Origin: Accumulibacter jenkinsii
GTDB taxonomy: Bacteria > Pseudomonadota > Gammaproteobacteria > Burkholderiales > Rhodocyclaceae
Assembly: GCA_036625225.1 (NCBI GenBank)
Contig: JAZKUF010000006.1
Span: forward strand, 1-64,000
Length of the DNA stretch: 64,000 nt
Reading direction: 5' to 3'
Part shown: piece by piece, positions 1-8,203 of the stretch
Position numbering within the stretch: the first letter of the stretch is position 1
How the letters are laid out: each line of letters starts with the position of its first letter
Position numbers and translations under genes: made by a program
The notes under the pieces: generated by a model
The model's database searches: none
What the model was told of the DNA's origin: nothing
What the model saw: the letters and a program-made list of their open reading frames with translations, nothing else

Positions 1-112
1 CGGAACGTCAGCTGAAAGTGCAAATATTTGATCGCGGGAGGCTTCCGGCGGCCTTGTCCAGGGCGTTTTGCAGCTTTGCCGGAGGGACACGGACGCTTAG
101 AAAAGTTGTTTG

Positions 113-139
113 AAGGGGGTAACGAATAGTTATACCCCT
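113..139. terminator. Stem-loop, possible terminator remnant
   Basis: An AAGGGGGTAAC arm and a GTTATACCCCTT arm form an imperfect stem of about 11 bp around a short GAATA loop. No T-tract follows and no adjacent complete gene is visible, so this may be a decayed terminator or an insertion-element end. Confidence 0.3.
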
Positions 140-205
140 TCAACTTCACGGACAGGCAACTCAGAATGATGGACAGGAAATCCTCGACGCCATCGGGCGA
201 CCCTT

Positions 206-227
206 GACCTTGATCTCCGTTCCGGCC
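206..227 (+). repeat. Diverged copy of the 22-bp IS1595-type end repeat
   Basis: This 22-mer matches the inverted end of the MITE at 7709-7898 at 19 of 22 positions (core CCTTGATC..CGTTCCGGCC). It is the first of five copies in the window. No partner end and no target duplication are visible, so it is probably a solo relic. Positions 228-570 hold no recognisable gene. Confidence 0.5.
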
Positions 228-570
228 ACCTACTCCGGTGCGCCGCGGCACCAATGGGCGCTGCCGGTCCGACCGCACAAACCGGCTTGCACCAGCCCTA
301 CTGCTCCCCCGAGTTCAACAAAAATACGGCCAAGTGATTGTTTGTGCGCAATTCGCCGGTTCAGAATTGGCACTACAGGCGTCTGGCGGAGGGCGCGGGC
401 AGGGCGAGGGTTTCGCACAGCTCATTCTGTTGAGGGGTGATGGTGGACACGCCGGGTGGGGCTGGGCATGCGGGGGAAGACTGGACTTGTCGCCCGCCTT
501 GACGGGCGACGCAACCCATCTTGGGCCTGCGCAGAGCTGGGCTACGTCGCTTTTGTTTTCCGCAGTTCTA

Positions 571-885
571 TTACGGAGCAAGCAATACGGTGCAACGATA
601 TTGATACTGAGAATCTATACGGAGTTCAGGAATTCTAAACTTCTGCGACTCTCCAACGGCGGTGATCGCGTATTTCCTGTTCCCATGCTTCTTTCGAACC
701 AAACCTGCACAGACATCCTGTGGATTGTTGCCCGGACCAAGCCAATCTGACTCGAAAGATTCGTAGGCATACCCCGGCGGTAAGATGTCGATGGGCGACT
801 GCGCTGAAGCGCTACCTATCACAGACAGGGCGATGGTGCCACCAGCTAAAATGGTAGTTGTAAGTGACCGTATTCGGATATTCAT
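571..885 (-). CDS. Small secreted protein of unknown function
   Basis: The 104-aa product begins with a clear Sec signal peptide: MNIRIR, a hydrophobic stretch TTTILAGGTIALSVIG, and a likely cleavage after SASA-Q. The mature part is about 75 residues and has two cysteines (DVCAGL and YRCTVL) that could form a disulfide. The start at 885 is preferred over an upstream in-frame ATG at 939 because AGGAGGGG lies just upstream and the signal peptide then begins correctly. No family was recognised. It is flanked by mobile-element debris, so it may be a passenger gene. Positions 886-1080 hold nothing recognisable. Confidence 0.55.
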   Translation of the reverse strand: MNIRIRSLTTTILAGGTIALSVIGSASAQSPIDILPPGYAYESFESDWLGPGNNPQDVCAGLVRKKHGNRKYAITAVGESQKFRIPELRIDSQYQYRCTVLLAP

Positions 886-1080
886 GACCCCTCCTATTGT
901 CCTATTGACTTGCCAAATTGGCGACGAGGATTTCATCACAGTTTCTTAAGTTGGTCAACAGAGCGGGCCCAGCAATTCAAAATTTAAAATGCATATCGAA
1001 AATCTTGAGGTCTAGCACTCAATACCAAGGGAGACAAGCGCTCTGTATTATGCAAATGGCTCATTATGCGTTTCGGACGG

Positions 1081-1524
1081 TTAAGCCAGAAGGGCATTGA
1101 GGAGATGTTTCAGCAAGCCTTTGCCACGGATTCCGGCGTTGTGCACGAATTGGAAGAAGCCCAGGTAGAGCGGGAGCTTTTCCTGTGAGATGCCCCGATG
1201 GGGACGTAGCCAGGAGCGCAGCAATGACCAGAAGCCTTCCATTGTATTGACATGGACTTCATGGAACCCGTCGCCGTCCTCATCGCGAGCGTACTCGCCC
1301 CGGCTGTGGCATACCGTCTGGTGTCCATAGCCCCACTCGGGCAGGCGAGCGTAGATGTCATACTCGTCGGTGAAGACATTGGTGCCGGGCGTGATGGTGC
1401 CCAGGATCAACGGCTTGATGGTCGCCTGCTGTACGTTTGCCAACATTCGCACCACGACCTCCCCGCCGCGTTGGAGCATCCCGAAGATCGGGGGCTTCTC
1501 TTTTTCCAGGGTACCGCGCCCGCG
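1081..1524 (-). pseudogene. IS1595-family (ISXO2-like) transposase, C-terminal fragment
   Basis: About 147 residues of the C-terminal DDE domain remain, with the family hallmarks GRGTLEKEKPPIFGM, FTDEYDIYARL, the segment around HVNTMEGFWSLLRSWLRPHRG, and LPLYLGFFQFVHN. The N-terminal zinc-ribbon half (roughly 150-170 residues) is missing. The reading frame is cut exactly where the 22-bp end repeat begins at 1525, so another element inserted or recombined there. It cannot be active by itself. IS1595 elements produce 8-bp target duplications, which fits the MITE at 7709-7898. Confidence 0.85.
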
Positions 1525-2093
1525 GGCCTTGATCATCGTTCCGGCCGCCCTCGCTATGCAGCCCGCGGCATTAGATAGGGCGGCTTGGGTGGTCGGGTTC
1601 GTCGGCGAGCTGGTCGTGGGGGCAGCGACATGCGCTGGAGCACCAGCGCAAACAGCGTTTCGTGGGTACAACCAAAGAAGTGCGCGGCGGCGGTCGTGCC
1701 GTCGGGGCGACGGATCGGGTAATTGTGCAGTGCGGTGAGTGCCGCGAGCTTGCGGTCGCTCAGACGATGGTGTCCAGGGTGATGCCGGGTCAGTTGGCCG
1801 TTGCGGCCCTCCACCCCGGATCTGCTACGTTGGAAGCGATCAGCGCATTCGCCGGCGACCTGTTCGCCGCGAGCGGCGCCTAACGACCCACCGACCATCG
1901 ATGGCCGTGCAGCGCGCAGTGGCATCGGCCGCGTGTCTGGGTTAAAGTCAATTCTGGCAGGGCATTCGAGCATCTTCTTTCTCCCTCGGTTGGTTTGCAC
2001 CCCAAGGGTACGGATTTCGAGGATCCTGCCACTCTTCCGCAGGGCTTTCACCATGCGCAGTACTCGGCCTTGGCCGGAACGATGATCAAGGAC
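1525..2093. mobile_element. 569-bp segment bounded by inverted 22-bp repeats
   Basis: The left end (1525-1546) is identical to the left end of the MITE at 7709. The right end (2072-2093) is its inverted copy with 20 of 22 matches. The segment interrupts an IS1595 transposase and carries a DUF6399 remnant. The flanking 8-mers (CGCCCGCG and CCTTTCTC) do not match, so it is either a composite formed by recombination or an old insertion that lost its duplication. Boundaries rest on the repeats only. Confidence 0.5.
1554..1870 (-). pseudogene. DUF6399 domain protein, C-terminal remnant
   Basis: About 105 residues match the pattern I know for DUF6399 proteins, which are transposase-like products common in environmental proteobacteria. 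Visible motifs are CADRFQRS, GVEGRNGQL, HRLSDRKLAALTALHNY, RPDGTTAAAHFFG and the proline-rich tail PPRPARRR..PPYL. The frame upstream (1871-2150) does not continue the domain, so the catalytic N-terminal part is gone. It lies between the inverted repeats of the 1525-2093 segment. Function is presumed lost. Confidence 0.7.
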
Positions 2094-2237
2094 CCTTTCT
2101 CGATGCCGTTGCCCCCCCACCCGCTTTGCACATCTGGATCGAGTGTTCATGGCGGTCTACTTCGTGCCTCCTACGAGCGGGGCCAGACCCCAGGGAAAGA
2201 GGCACGGGAACCGCAGCAAGAGGGATGAAAGCTAAAA

Positions 2238-2759
2238 ATGCACTTAGGATATTTGTTTCCCCTGATGCTCCTCCTCAGCATCGCGGCCCACGCCGAAACC
2301 CTGACCGGCATCGTGGTGGGCGTGGCGGACGGCGACACCATCACCGTGCTCGATACCAACCGCCAGCAGCACAAAATTCGGCTCGGCGGCATCGACGCCC
2401 CGGAGAAGTCACAACCGTTCGGCCAGCGATCGAAGGCATCCATGTCGGCTCTGGTGTTCCGGAAAGAAGTCGTCGTCCAGTGGCACCAACGCGATCGCTA
2501 CCAGCGCATCCTGGGCAAGGTGATGGTGGCGTCTTCGGACTGCCGGACCGATCACTGCCCCAAGACGCTAGATGCCGGCCTGACCCAACTGACCGTCGGT
2601 CTGGCCTGGTGGTACCGGAAGTACGCGAACGAGCAGTCGCCCCAGGACGCAGGGCGATATGAATTTGCCGAGCAGGAGGCGCGAGCGAAACGTGCCGGCC
2701 TGTGGGCCGATGGTCAGCCAATACCGCCTTGGGATTGGCGGAAGGCAGCGCGCCAATGA
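2238..2759 (+). CDS. Secreted thermonuclease (staphylococcal nuclease-like)
   Basis: The 173-aa product has an N-terminal signal peptide (LFPLMLLLSIAAHA, cleaved before ETLTG) followed by an SNase OB-fold domain. Family motifs are visible: GVADGDTITV (metal site), IRLGGIDAPEKSQPFG (catalytic Arg and Glu region) and DRYQRILGKV (second catalytic Arg), ending in ARAKRAGLWAD and PPWDWR. It should hydrolyse DNA/RNA outside the cytoplasm with Ca2+. Its stop codon overlaps the next start as ATGA, so the two genes are probably co-translated. It lies between mobile-element remnants. The family call is firm; the biological role is not shown. Confidence 0.9.
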   Translation: MHLGYLFPLMLLLSIAAHAETLTGIVVGVADGDTITVLDTNRQQHKIRLGGIDAPEKSQPFGQRSKASMSALVFRKEVVVQWHQRDRYQRILGKVMVASSDCRTDHCPKTLDAGLTQLTVGLAWWYRKYANEQSPQDAGRYEFAEQEARAKRAGLWADGQPIPPWDWRKAARQ

Positions 2760-3037
2760 ATCAGAAGCAGTGGCCGGCGACAATTGACGAAGCGGTCGGC
2801 GTGGTGATTGCCACACTCTCGGACGAGGACATGGCTACGATCAGCGCCATGGCGAAGTCTGAACTCATCGGCTTGCACATGGGCCTCGGTGCCTGGATAC
2901 GGAACAACCTCGGACTGTGGAAAGGCAACCGATCGCTTCTCGAATCCACAGGCGCCCCAAACGTCGATGATGCTTCGATGGTGATCGTCGAAAGGGTGTG
3001 GCGTCGTCTGCGGGAAGACGTTCCGAAGATACATTGA
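2756..3037 (+). CDS. DUF6794-like small protein
   Basis: The 93-aa protein starts MNQKQWPATIDEAV and has the pattern LSDEDMATI, SELIGLHMGLGAWIRNNLGLW, GNRSLL and DDASMVIVERVWRRL, which I recognise as the DUF6794 layout. It has no signal peptide or membrane segment, so it should be cytoplasmic. Its ATG overlaps the stop of the secreted nuclease, implying translational coupling. A role as partner or immunity factor of the nuclease is only a hypothesis. The start at 2756 is preferred over an upstream GTG-type start inside the nuclease gene. Confidence 0.7.
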   Translation: MNQKQWPATIDEAVGVVIATLSDEDMATISAMAKSELIGLHMGLGAWIRNNLGLWKGNRSLLESTGAPNVDDASMVIVERVWRRLREDVPKIH

Positions 3038-3450
3038 GGTGTGCGGTCCATACCCCCTCTACGGCCCGACCTCCCGCATTGGGAAGCAGCGTGAACCAGT
3101 GTCTGCAGCCCCCCGCGGCGAGTTTGCCCCATCGACTCCGTTGTTGGCGAGCGATCAGCCGTAAGCGGCCGGACTGGGAATGTCAGTTTTTCTCGACTGA
3201 CGGGTTGCCAAGCCGCGCGAAGCGGGTGGCAAGTGTAGGATAGCGTTAGCTGGCAGCCGACCAACGCCTGCCGTTAGGTGATTCCGATGCGGAGGTTGGT
3301 CCACGGGCGCAAAACGAGGGCTTTGGTCAGTAGGCCGGCTACTGAGGCAAGTCTCCAACCGAGAGATTTGCCTTCCGATTCTCTTCGTTCAAGACGAAGA
3401 GTTGAAACGCGCTTTGGGGCGATGTCGTATAGCCCTAGATGGAGAATATG
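3038..3450. other. Intergenic stretch with no recognised gene
   Basis: No reading frame in this 413-bp stretch has a convincing ribosome site or family motif. Two GTTAG-containing spots (about 3245 and 3272) resemble integron recombination core sites but lack a partner arm. Confidence 0.4.
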
Positions 3451-3801
3451 ATGATGTCTCGTGCGATTGCATTTGCTTTGTTGAGCTTCGCGTTTGTCGT
3501 TCCACCGGCTAACGCGGTTGTTTATTGTAAGTCCGTGGGCGTGCCCAAAGGGTGTGTCGCCCACCCAGTGGCATCTCCCGGTGTAGGCGCACCGGGTGTA
3601 GGCGTCGTAGACCCAGGAATCAACCAGCCCGGTGCCGCCGGGAATGTCGGCGGACGCAGGGCCGGTGTCGGCGCTCCGGGCGTAGGCGTGGTCGATCCTG
3701 GCATCAACCAGCCTGGTGCTGCGGGGAATGTCGGCGCGCCCGGAGCAGTAGGGGAACCCGCTAACCGCGGTGGTCCAGTGGACCGCGTTGGTCGCCGCTG
3801 A
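3451..3801 (+). CDS. Secreted glycine/proline/valine repeat protein
   Basis: The 116-aa product has a signal peptide (SRAIAFALLSFAFVVPPANA), a short cysteine-bearing head (VVYCKSVGVPKGCV) and then a low-complexity tail. The tail contains two near-identical copies of a 28-residue unit beginning GVGAPGVGVVDPGINQPG, which is an 84-bp direct repeat in the DNA. Four ATG codons are clustered at 3439-3456; 3451 gives the best spacing from GGAG. It is probably an exported structural or cell-surface peptide. No enzymatic domain is visible and the family was not identified with confidence. Confidence 0.6.
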   Translation: MMSRAIAFALLSFAFVVPPANAVVYCKSVGVPKGCVAHPVASPGVGAPGVGVVDPGINQPGAAGNVGGRRAGVGAPGVGVVDPGINQPGAAGNVGAPGAVGEPANRGGPVDRVGRR

Positions 3802-3902
3802 TTAGTCTTTGACCTAGCGCGGTCAGCGTCGGGCGACTCCGGCAACGCGTCGTTAGGCGGCAGGACGCCATTCCCTGTACCCGCCCAACCCGAACCACAC
3901 CA

Positions 3903-4349
3903 ATGAACCAGCGCCTCCGCCCCGCCGTCACGGACCCCATCATGCTGATGTTCTCGCGCCGGCAGGTAGAGACTTGCGACGTGGACGAGCCGCTGGAACT
4001 CCTGCGCAGCCTGACCGCCGATCGCGATGTCGCCATCAAGTTCTGCGGCCGGACCAGCCTGATGGTCGATGGCTACAACGACGACCCCCGCGAGTTGTTC
4101 GAGATTCCCGAGGTGCGAGCCTACTTCAAGCACCTCGACCAGGTGTGGCCCTACTGGTTTTTCTTCCTGTCCGAAGCCGACGAGTCGATCAAGCTGCTGG
4201 AGAGCTGCCTATGCGAAACGATCGAGGTAGTGCCGGGGGTCACGTCCATCGATCTCGATCAATTGGAGCGCTCGCTGGCACGGCACTTCGCCGCCATGCA
4301 TCGACTGGGCGAGGAACTGGACCTGCAGATTATAAGCGGTCAGAGATAA
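3903..4349 (+). CDS. Conserved hypothetical protein, CRR6-like possibility
   Basis: The 148-aa soluble, acidic protein has no signal peptide. It reads like a conserved family with fixed blocks (MLMFSRRQVE, DGYNDDPRELFEIPEVRAYF, VWPYWFFFLSEAD). I associate this layout tentatively with proteins annotated 'chlororespiratory reduction 6 domain', but this is a weak recollection. GTTAGG at 3852 and the short spacing give a cassette-like look. No strong ribosome site precedes the ATG. Positions 4350-4626 downstream hold no gene and mark the onset of AT-richer sequence. Confidence 0.55.
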   Translation: MNQRLRPAVTDPIMLMFSRRQVETCDVDEPLELLRSLTADRDVAIKFCGRTSLMVDGYNDDPRELFEIPEVRAYFKHLDQVWPYWFFFLSEADESIKLLESCLCETIEVVPGVTSIDLDQLERSLARHFAAMHRLGEELDLQIISGQR

Positions 4350-4626
4350 GTGCTCCGACAATCAAATGGCTATTTTGGTTATTAGATCACTACTGCTTTG
4401 TCGGAAGACTTTTTGCTGGCCGCGTACTGAACTAAAATAGTCATAAAAACGAAGTTTGCCAAAAGCCAACGAAACTTGAGCAAAAGCAGCGGAGGTGGTT
4501 GAAGGGATGTCTTCCGGCTGACAAGCCGGCAAATCTTATCGTCGAACTCCAGCTTATCGGTTTCATCACCTAGGCTATGGGACGACGATCAAGGCAACTA
4601 AGATCAAGACGAAGGGAGGAAGCGAG

Positions 4627-5772
4627 ATGTTTCAGATTTTATACGCTGACTTGCGGGCAAAGGTGCTTGCAGGACTCATCGATCTGCGCAATTGGTACCA
4701 GAGGCTCTACACCAGGGTGGTGTTAACTATTGTAGTTACCGCTACAGGCGCCCTGATATTGAATTTTCTCGGGTATAAGGAAATAAATATATATCTCATT
4801 CTGCCAGCGGTTTTGGTTATAGGGTACATTGGTTTTCAGCCTTTTTACTTGCTGACTGTCGCAGCTACTGCCAAAATAATCGGATTAAAAGCAGAAGATG
4901 CACTCGGGGCATGGAAGAAGTTCTGTGTTCAGGCTGCACTCTTCTCTACGGTGTTCCTCCTCACCATGGGAATTATTCCGATTCGTGAGAGCTTCGGCAT
5001 GGCTGCCTTGCTGGTTGGCAGCCTGATTTCCATCGGATTATTCGGTTGGTCATTTCAAGAAGGGTCGAAGTACTACAAACGGTACGTCGTCGGTATTTGT
5101 ATTATTGGAATTACAATCGGAGTGCTCGGTCTCATGTCGCCTGCGAAAAGAATCAGTGTCCTTGGATTCGACCCGTTCTGGTCGTTTTCTATCAGCCCCC
5201 AACAGGATATAGCACAGCGTATTTTGGACGAAGATAAAAGAATAAGAAATGAAAATGAAGCCAAAAAATTTGCTCAGAAACACGGTAAGACACTTAGCGA
5301 TGCCGAGCGAGCGGAAATACGCTCAGTGGCAAATGGGAGTGGCTCGCTTGCTAATCAAAGCAAGAAGATACTCTTCGGCGAAAAAATCGTCTACGAACTC
5401 ACCTCACTCAAAAACCCACAGCCTTTATGCGGACTGAAAGAGGGAGAACGCTATCTCTATACCATCGTAGAGGGTGAGATGCTCGCTGTGAGGCATGTTG
5501 AAGATTCCAGTTTAGGCAGAGTTAACATAGAGAAGGGTGCGGCCGTGGAAACCAACGGACAAACACTTCCCCTAGCCGGGATGGATAGAGGTTGGGTTTT
5601 GGCTTTCAATAAATCCCTTCCAGGAACGTACACTCAAGCAGGCGAGAATGGCTGCGTTTACCCAGAATTGAACATCACCAAGGATCAAAAAAATTATTAC
5701 GTGATCGATGGCGGCAAACACCTCGTCACCATTCGGTTGCAAGCGGGTATTATAGCTAGTCTCCGCAATTGA
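4627..5772 (+). CDS. Polytopic membrane protein of unknown function
   Basis: The 381-aa protein has five hydrophobic segments in its first ~170 residues (around residues 31-50, 55-78, 96-114, 119-141 and 149-168). A hydrophilic region with a charged, coiled-coil-like stretch (residues 190-225, RILDEDKRIRNENEAKKFAQ) and a beta-rich C-terminal domain follow. AAGGGAGGAAGCGAG precedes the ATG, a strong ribosome site. Codon use is clearly AT-richer than the flanking chromosome, which suggests horizontal origin. No family was recognised. Confidence 0.6.
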   Translation: MFQILYADLRAKVLAGLIDLRNWYQRLYTRVVLTIVVTATGALILNFLGYKEINIYLILPAVLVIGYIGFQPFYLLTVAATAKIIGLKAEDALGAWKKFCVQAALFSTVFLLTMGIIPIRESFGMAALLVGSLISIGLFGWSFQEGSKYYKRYVVGICIIGITIGVLGLMSPAKRISVLGFDPFWSFSISPQQDIAQRILDEDKRIRNENEAKKFAQKHGKTLSDAERAEIRSVANGSGSLANQSKKILFGEKIVYELTSLKNPQPLCGLKEGERYLYTIVEGEMLAVRHVEDSSLGRVNIEKGAAVETNGQTLPLAGMDRGWVLAFNKSLPGTYTQAGENGCVYPELNITKDQKNYYVIDGGKHLVTIRLQAGIIASLRN

Positions 5773-5979
5773 CATATCAGTCGGCTGAACTCAAAAATCG
5801 ATGACCAGAACAAATTTCGCTCATTCATAGGTCAGATTTTGCAGGTTATAGTAACCTGTAAGCTATCTAAGATAATTGACCCGATAATTATAGGTCGAAA
5901 TTCTTACTCTGGTAACTTCTGGAATATTGTGAGAAATTTTCTATGGCGCTTATTCGTTAGGTATCGGGAGAAACTAATC

Positions 5980-6684
5980 ATGGCACAAATCTCTATTTCT
6001 GGGGGTCGGATCGGACCCACTCCGGTCACCGCTGGAAGGATCAACCTGAATGATGCAGACATGAACGCAATTGTGGGCACAGTTGCTGGAATGACCAAGG
6101 CGGCTGTTGGCGTTAGTGCGGTCGGGTTAGGAATCGTGGCGCTGGGTTCATTGCTAGCGTCTGGATCGTCTAAAACTTGCTATGGACCAATTACGCCAAT
6201 TGCATCGGTGGAAACCTATGACCAATGGCCTTGTCTCTACGGCGGGGTCCTGAAGCCATCTCAACCGTCAAGAAGAAGCTTTTTGGGAGTATGTTTGACG
6301 AAAGAGTTGTCATTGGTTACAGATGAGGGGCACTTGTTGCGTATTCCTGTAGAGATGATTGTATATTATAGGCCCTTTAACTCCTACAAACATCGGCACG
6401 GTTTTCTTTGGACCAAGAGCGAAAAGAGGGTTAGCCTCTACATCGAACTTCTAGACGGATCAAAATACACTGGTTATATTATAAATCCCACGGAATTTGA
6501 ATTTGTTACCCTACTCGGAAAGCAGACTGTCGACATTTTTACTCCGCATGCTATAGGTGCATGCAAATTTAAAGACGCCAATAAGTTAAGAGAAGTTGTT
6601 GCGCTTCTGATTGAAAAAGAAGGTGCCGCAATTAATACGGCTCTTGGAGAAGCCAGATTTCGTCAGTTCTTTTCGCAAGAATAA
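5980..6684 (+). CDS. Hypothetical protein with one membrane segment
   Basis: The 234-aa product starts MAQISISGGRIGPTPV after a GGGAGAAA ribosome site. An upstream in-frame ATG at 5839 lacks such a site and was rejected. A single hydrophobic helix (about residues 35-57, GVSAVGLGIVALGSLLASG) separates a short N-terminal head from a 170-residue C-terminal domain. The AT-rich codon use matches the preceding gene, so the two may have arrived together. No domain was recognised. The 258 bp downstream hold no supported gene. Confidence 0.5.
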   Translation: MAQISISGGRIGPTPVTAGRINLNDADMNAIVGTVAGMTKAAVGVSAVGLGIVALGSLLASGSSKTCYGPITPIASVETYDQWPCLYGGVLKPSQPSRRSFLGVCLTKELSLVTDEGHLLRIPVEMIVYYRPFNSYKHRHGFLWTKSEKRVSLYIELLDGSKYTGYIINPTEFEFVTLLGKQTVDIFTPHAIGACKFKDANKLREVVALLIEKEGAAINTALGEARFRQFFSQE

Positions 6685-6942
6685 TTGCGTGTACTCCTAA
6701 CGAATAATTTTGATCTTGCGAGCGAACACGAAGCCATAGTCGGAAGTGTTTTTTGGACGAGCGCTGAGGCCGTTCGGTTGTACGTCTGCTTTTCGAAAGC
6801 CTGTATAATCGCAGGGGTCGGAAGCGGACATTCAGGCTGCCCGGAAGTAGCCGTTGAAATGAATAGAGTTGTACCCCAAGCTTTTCCTGCACATCATAAT
6901 AGTGTACAATCGCAAGTTCATTTTTTATAAAATGATCTGCTA

Positions 6943-7300
6943 ATGCTTTACGATGAGTTTCAAAAACTGAATGACGAGAACCATGGTCGTAACATAAAAT
7001 CAGTCATTGGTCTAAGTCGGGAGAAATTCGACATTCTCGCCGTAGCCTTTTCTTCGGTCTTCCAAGCCATCCAGAAAGAACGGCTCCGGAGCAGAAAGAT
7101 TAAACAAGTTCCATCCGGTGGGCCGAAAGGAAATCTCGATACCTCTGAGAAGAAGCCTTTCTTAATCTTGCTTTATCGGAAGACATATCCCACTTTGGAC
7201 ATGCTTGGTTTCCTTTTTGGTTTCAGTTCGGGACACGCTCACGATCATTTGAAACAGCTTATGCCTGTTCTGCTACAAGCCTTGTCGGGACTCGGTTCGC
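6943..7300 (+). pseudogene. IS5-like transposase, N-terminal fragment
   Basis: About 115 residues remain. They include the helix-turn-helix region typical of IS5-type transposases (HTH_Tnp_4): KKPFLILLYRKTYPTLDMLGFLFGFS and HAHDHLKQLMPVLLQAL. Homology stops near 7290, where the sequence becomes the 5' part of a PEP-CTERM gene in another frame, so the catalytic DDE domain is missing. The junction suggests a deletion or one-ended event that removed the rest of the transposase and the start of the PEP-CTERM gene together. The exact right end is uncertain by about 20 bp. Confidence 0.65.
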
Positions 7301-7306
7301 TGCTGG

Positions 7307-8203
7307 ATGTTTGCACCTGCCCTAGCGATCGCCTGCACCTCTGCGACCGCTACTCTCGTCATCGACGGGCGGCTGACGAAGTTCCAAGTATCGACACAGT
7401 TCGGTTTCTTCGGAAGCATCAACACCGCGACGGACTCGCGGCAGTACACCAGCGTGATGTCCGATCTGCAGCCGCAACTGGCCGGCAGTGACAGCGGCAG
7501 CGGGGTGGTCGGAGACAGTTCCTGGATCGCCAACTACCAGTACCAGCTCGATCAGTCGATCGACTGTCTGCCGGCCGGCGGCTTTTCCGCGAGTGCTTCG
7601 ACGACCCTCTTTGCCTTCGCCGCAGATCAGGGTGTCGCCTCGGTCGATGCACAATCCGGAAACCGCCTGGAGTTGACCTTCCACCTGAACACGGACGAGT
7701 CCTATGTGGGCCTTGATCATCGTTCCGGCCAACTGCCCGGGAGCACCGCCCGCCAGCCCGGCGTGGTCTATACGAGGCACGCACGAAACGGAGGTCGTCG
7801 GCAAGGAGCGTCGTTCGACATGAGTACCGCGCGTGCTCTTCTCCTCATCGCCGGAGCAGTGCCGCGAGCACGGCGCGGCCGGAATGATGATCAAGGCCCC
7901 TATGTGCTCACCGGCATCACCACCGACCTCGCCAGCGTGATGCTGGAGCAATCCGCCGGTAGCGACATCTGGACTCCGCTGGCCGAGCCGGGGACCGGAG
8001 CCTTCCAGTACAGCCTGCGGCTGCCCACCGGGCAGTATCGCTTTGCCGCCGTCAGCGGTGGCTACCACGACGCTTCCCAAGGAGCCGGGTCTTCCTGGTC
8101 AGCGCAGTTGATGGCGGTACCCGAACCAGGATCCCTGCTGCTCCTCGCCACGGCCATGGGCATCGGTAGGGTGGCGGGTCGCCGACAGATGTGGAATGAA
8201 TAG
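7307..8203 (+). pseudogene. PEP-CTERM exported protein, 5'-truncated and MITE-interrupted
   Basis: The frame encodes 298 residues. The end is a canonical PEP-CTERM sorting signal: VPEPGSLLLLATAMG, a hydrophobic helix, then the basic GRVAGRRQ. Such proteins are processed by an exosortase and destined for the envelope or matrix. The N-terminus (MFAPALAIACTSATA) looks like only the last part of a signal peptide, and the ATG has no ribosome site. A transposase fragment abuts just upstream, so the true start was probably lost. Residues 135-200 are encoded by an inserted MITE plus one target repeat (198 bp). The insertion keeps the frame open and in phase, and removing it joins DESYV directly to LTGITTD. 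Confidence 0.7.
7709..7898. mobile_element. 190-bp MITE with IS1595-type ends
   Basis: Terminal inverted repeats of 22 bp (7709-7730 and 7877-7898, 21 of 22 matching, core CCTTGATCATCGTTCCGG) are flanked on both sides by the perfect 8-bp duplication CCTATGTG (7701-7708 and 7899-7906). It encodes no transposase. The same end sequence borders the truncated IS1595-type transposase at 1525, which is the likely source family; 8-bp duplications are typical of IS1595. The boundaries are well defined by the duplication. Confidence 0.9.

Noticed and set aside
204..750. Overlapping short frames on both strands at the left end
   Set aside because: None has a start signal or recognisable domain; the region looks like decayed insertion-element DNA.
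1525..2093. The inverted-repeat segment as a simple recent MITE insertion
   Set aside because: Unlike the copy at 7709-7898, the flanking 8-mers differ, so a clean single insertion is not supported.
5839..5979. A longer N-terminus for the protein at 5980
   Set aside because: The upstream ATG at 5839 lacks a ribosome site, whereas GGGAGAAA precedes the ATG at 5980.
3240..6705. GTTAGG/TAACG motifs as integron attC sites around single-gene units
   Set aside because: Some core sites match (for example GTTAGGC at 3852), but I could not find paired complementary arms at proper spacing, and no integrase is present.
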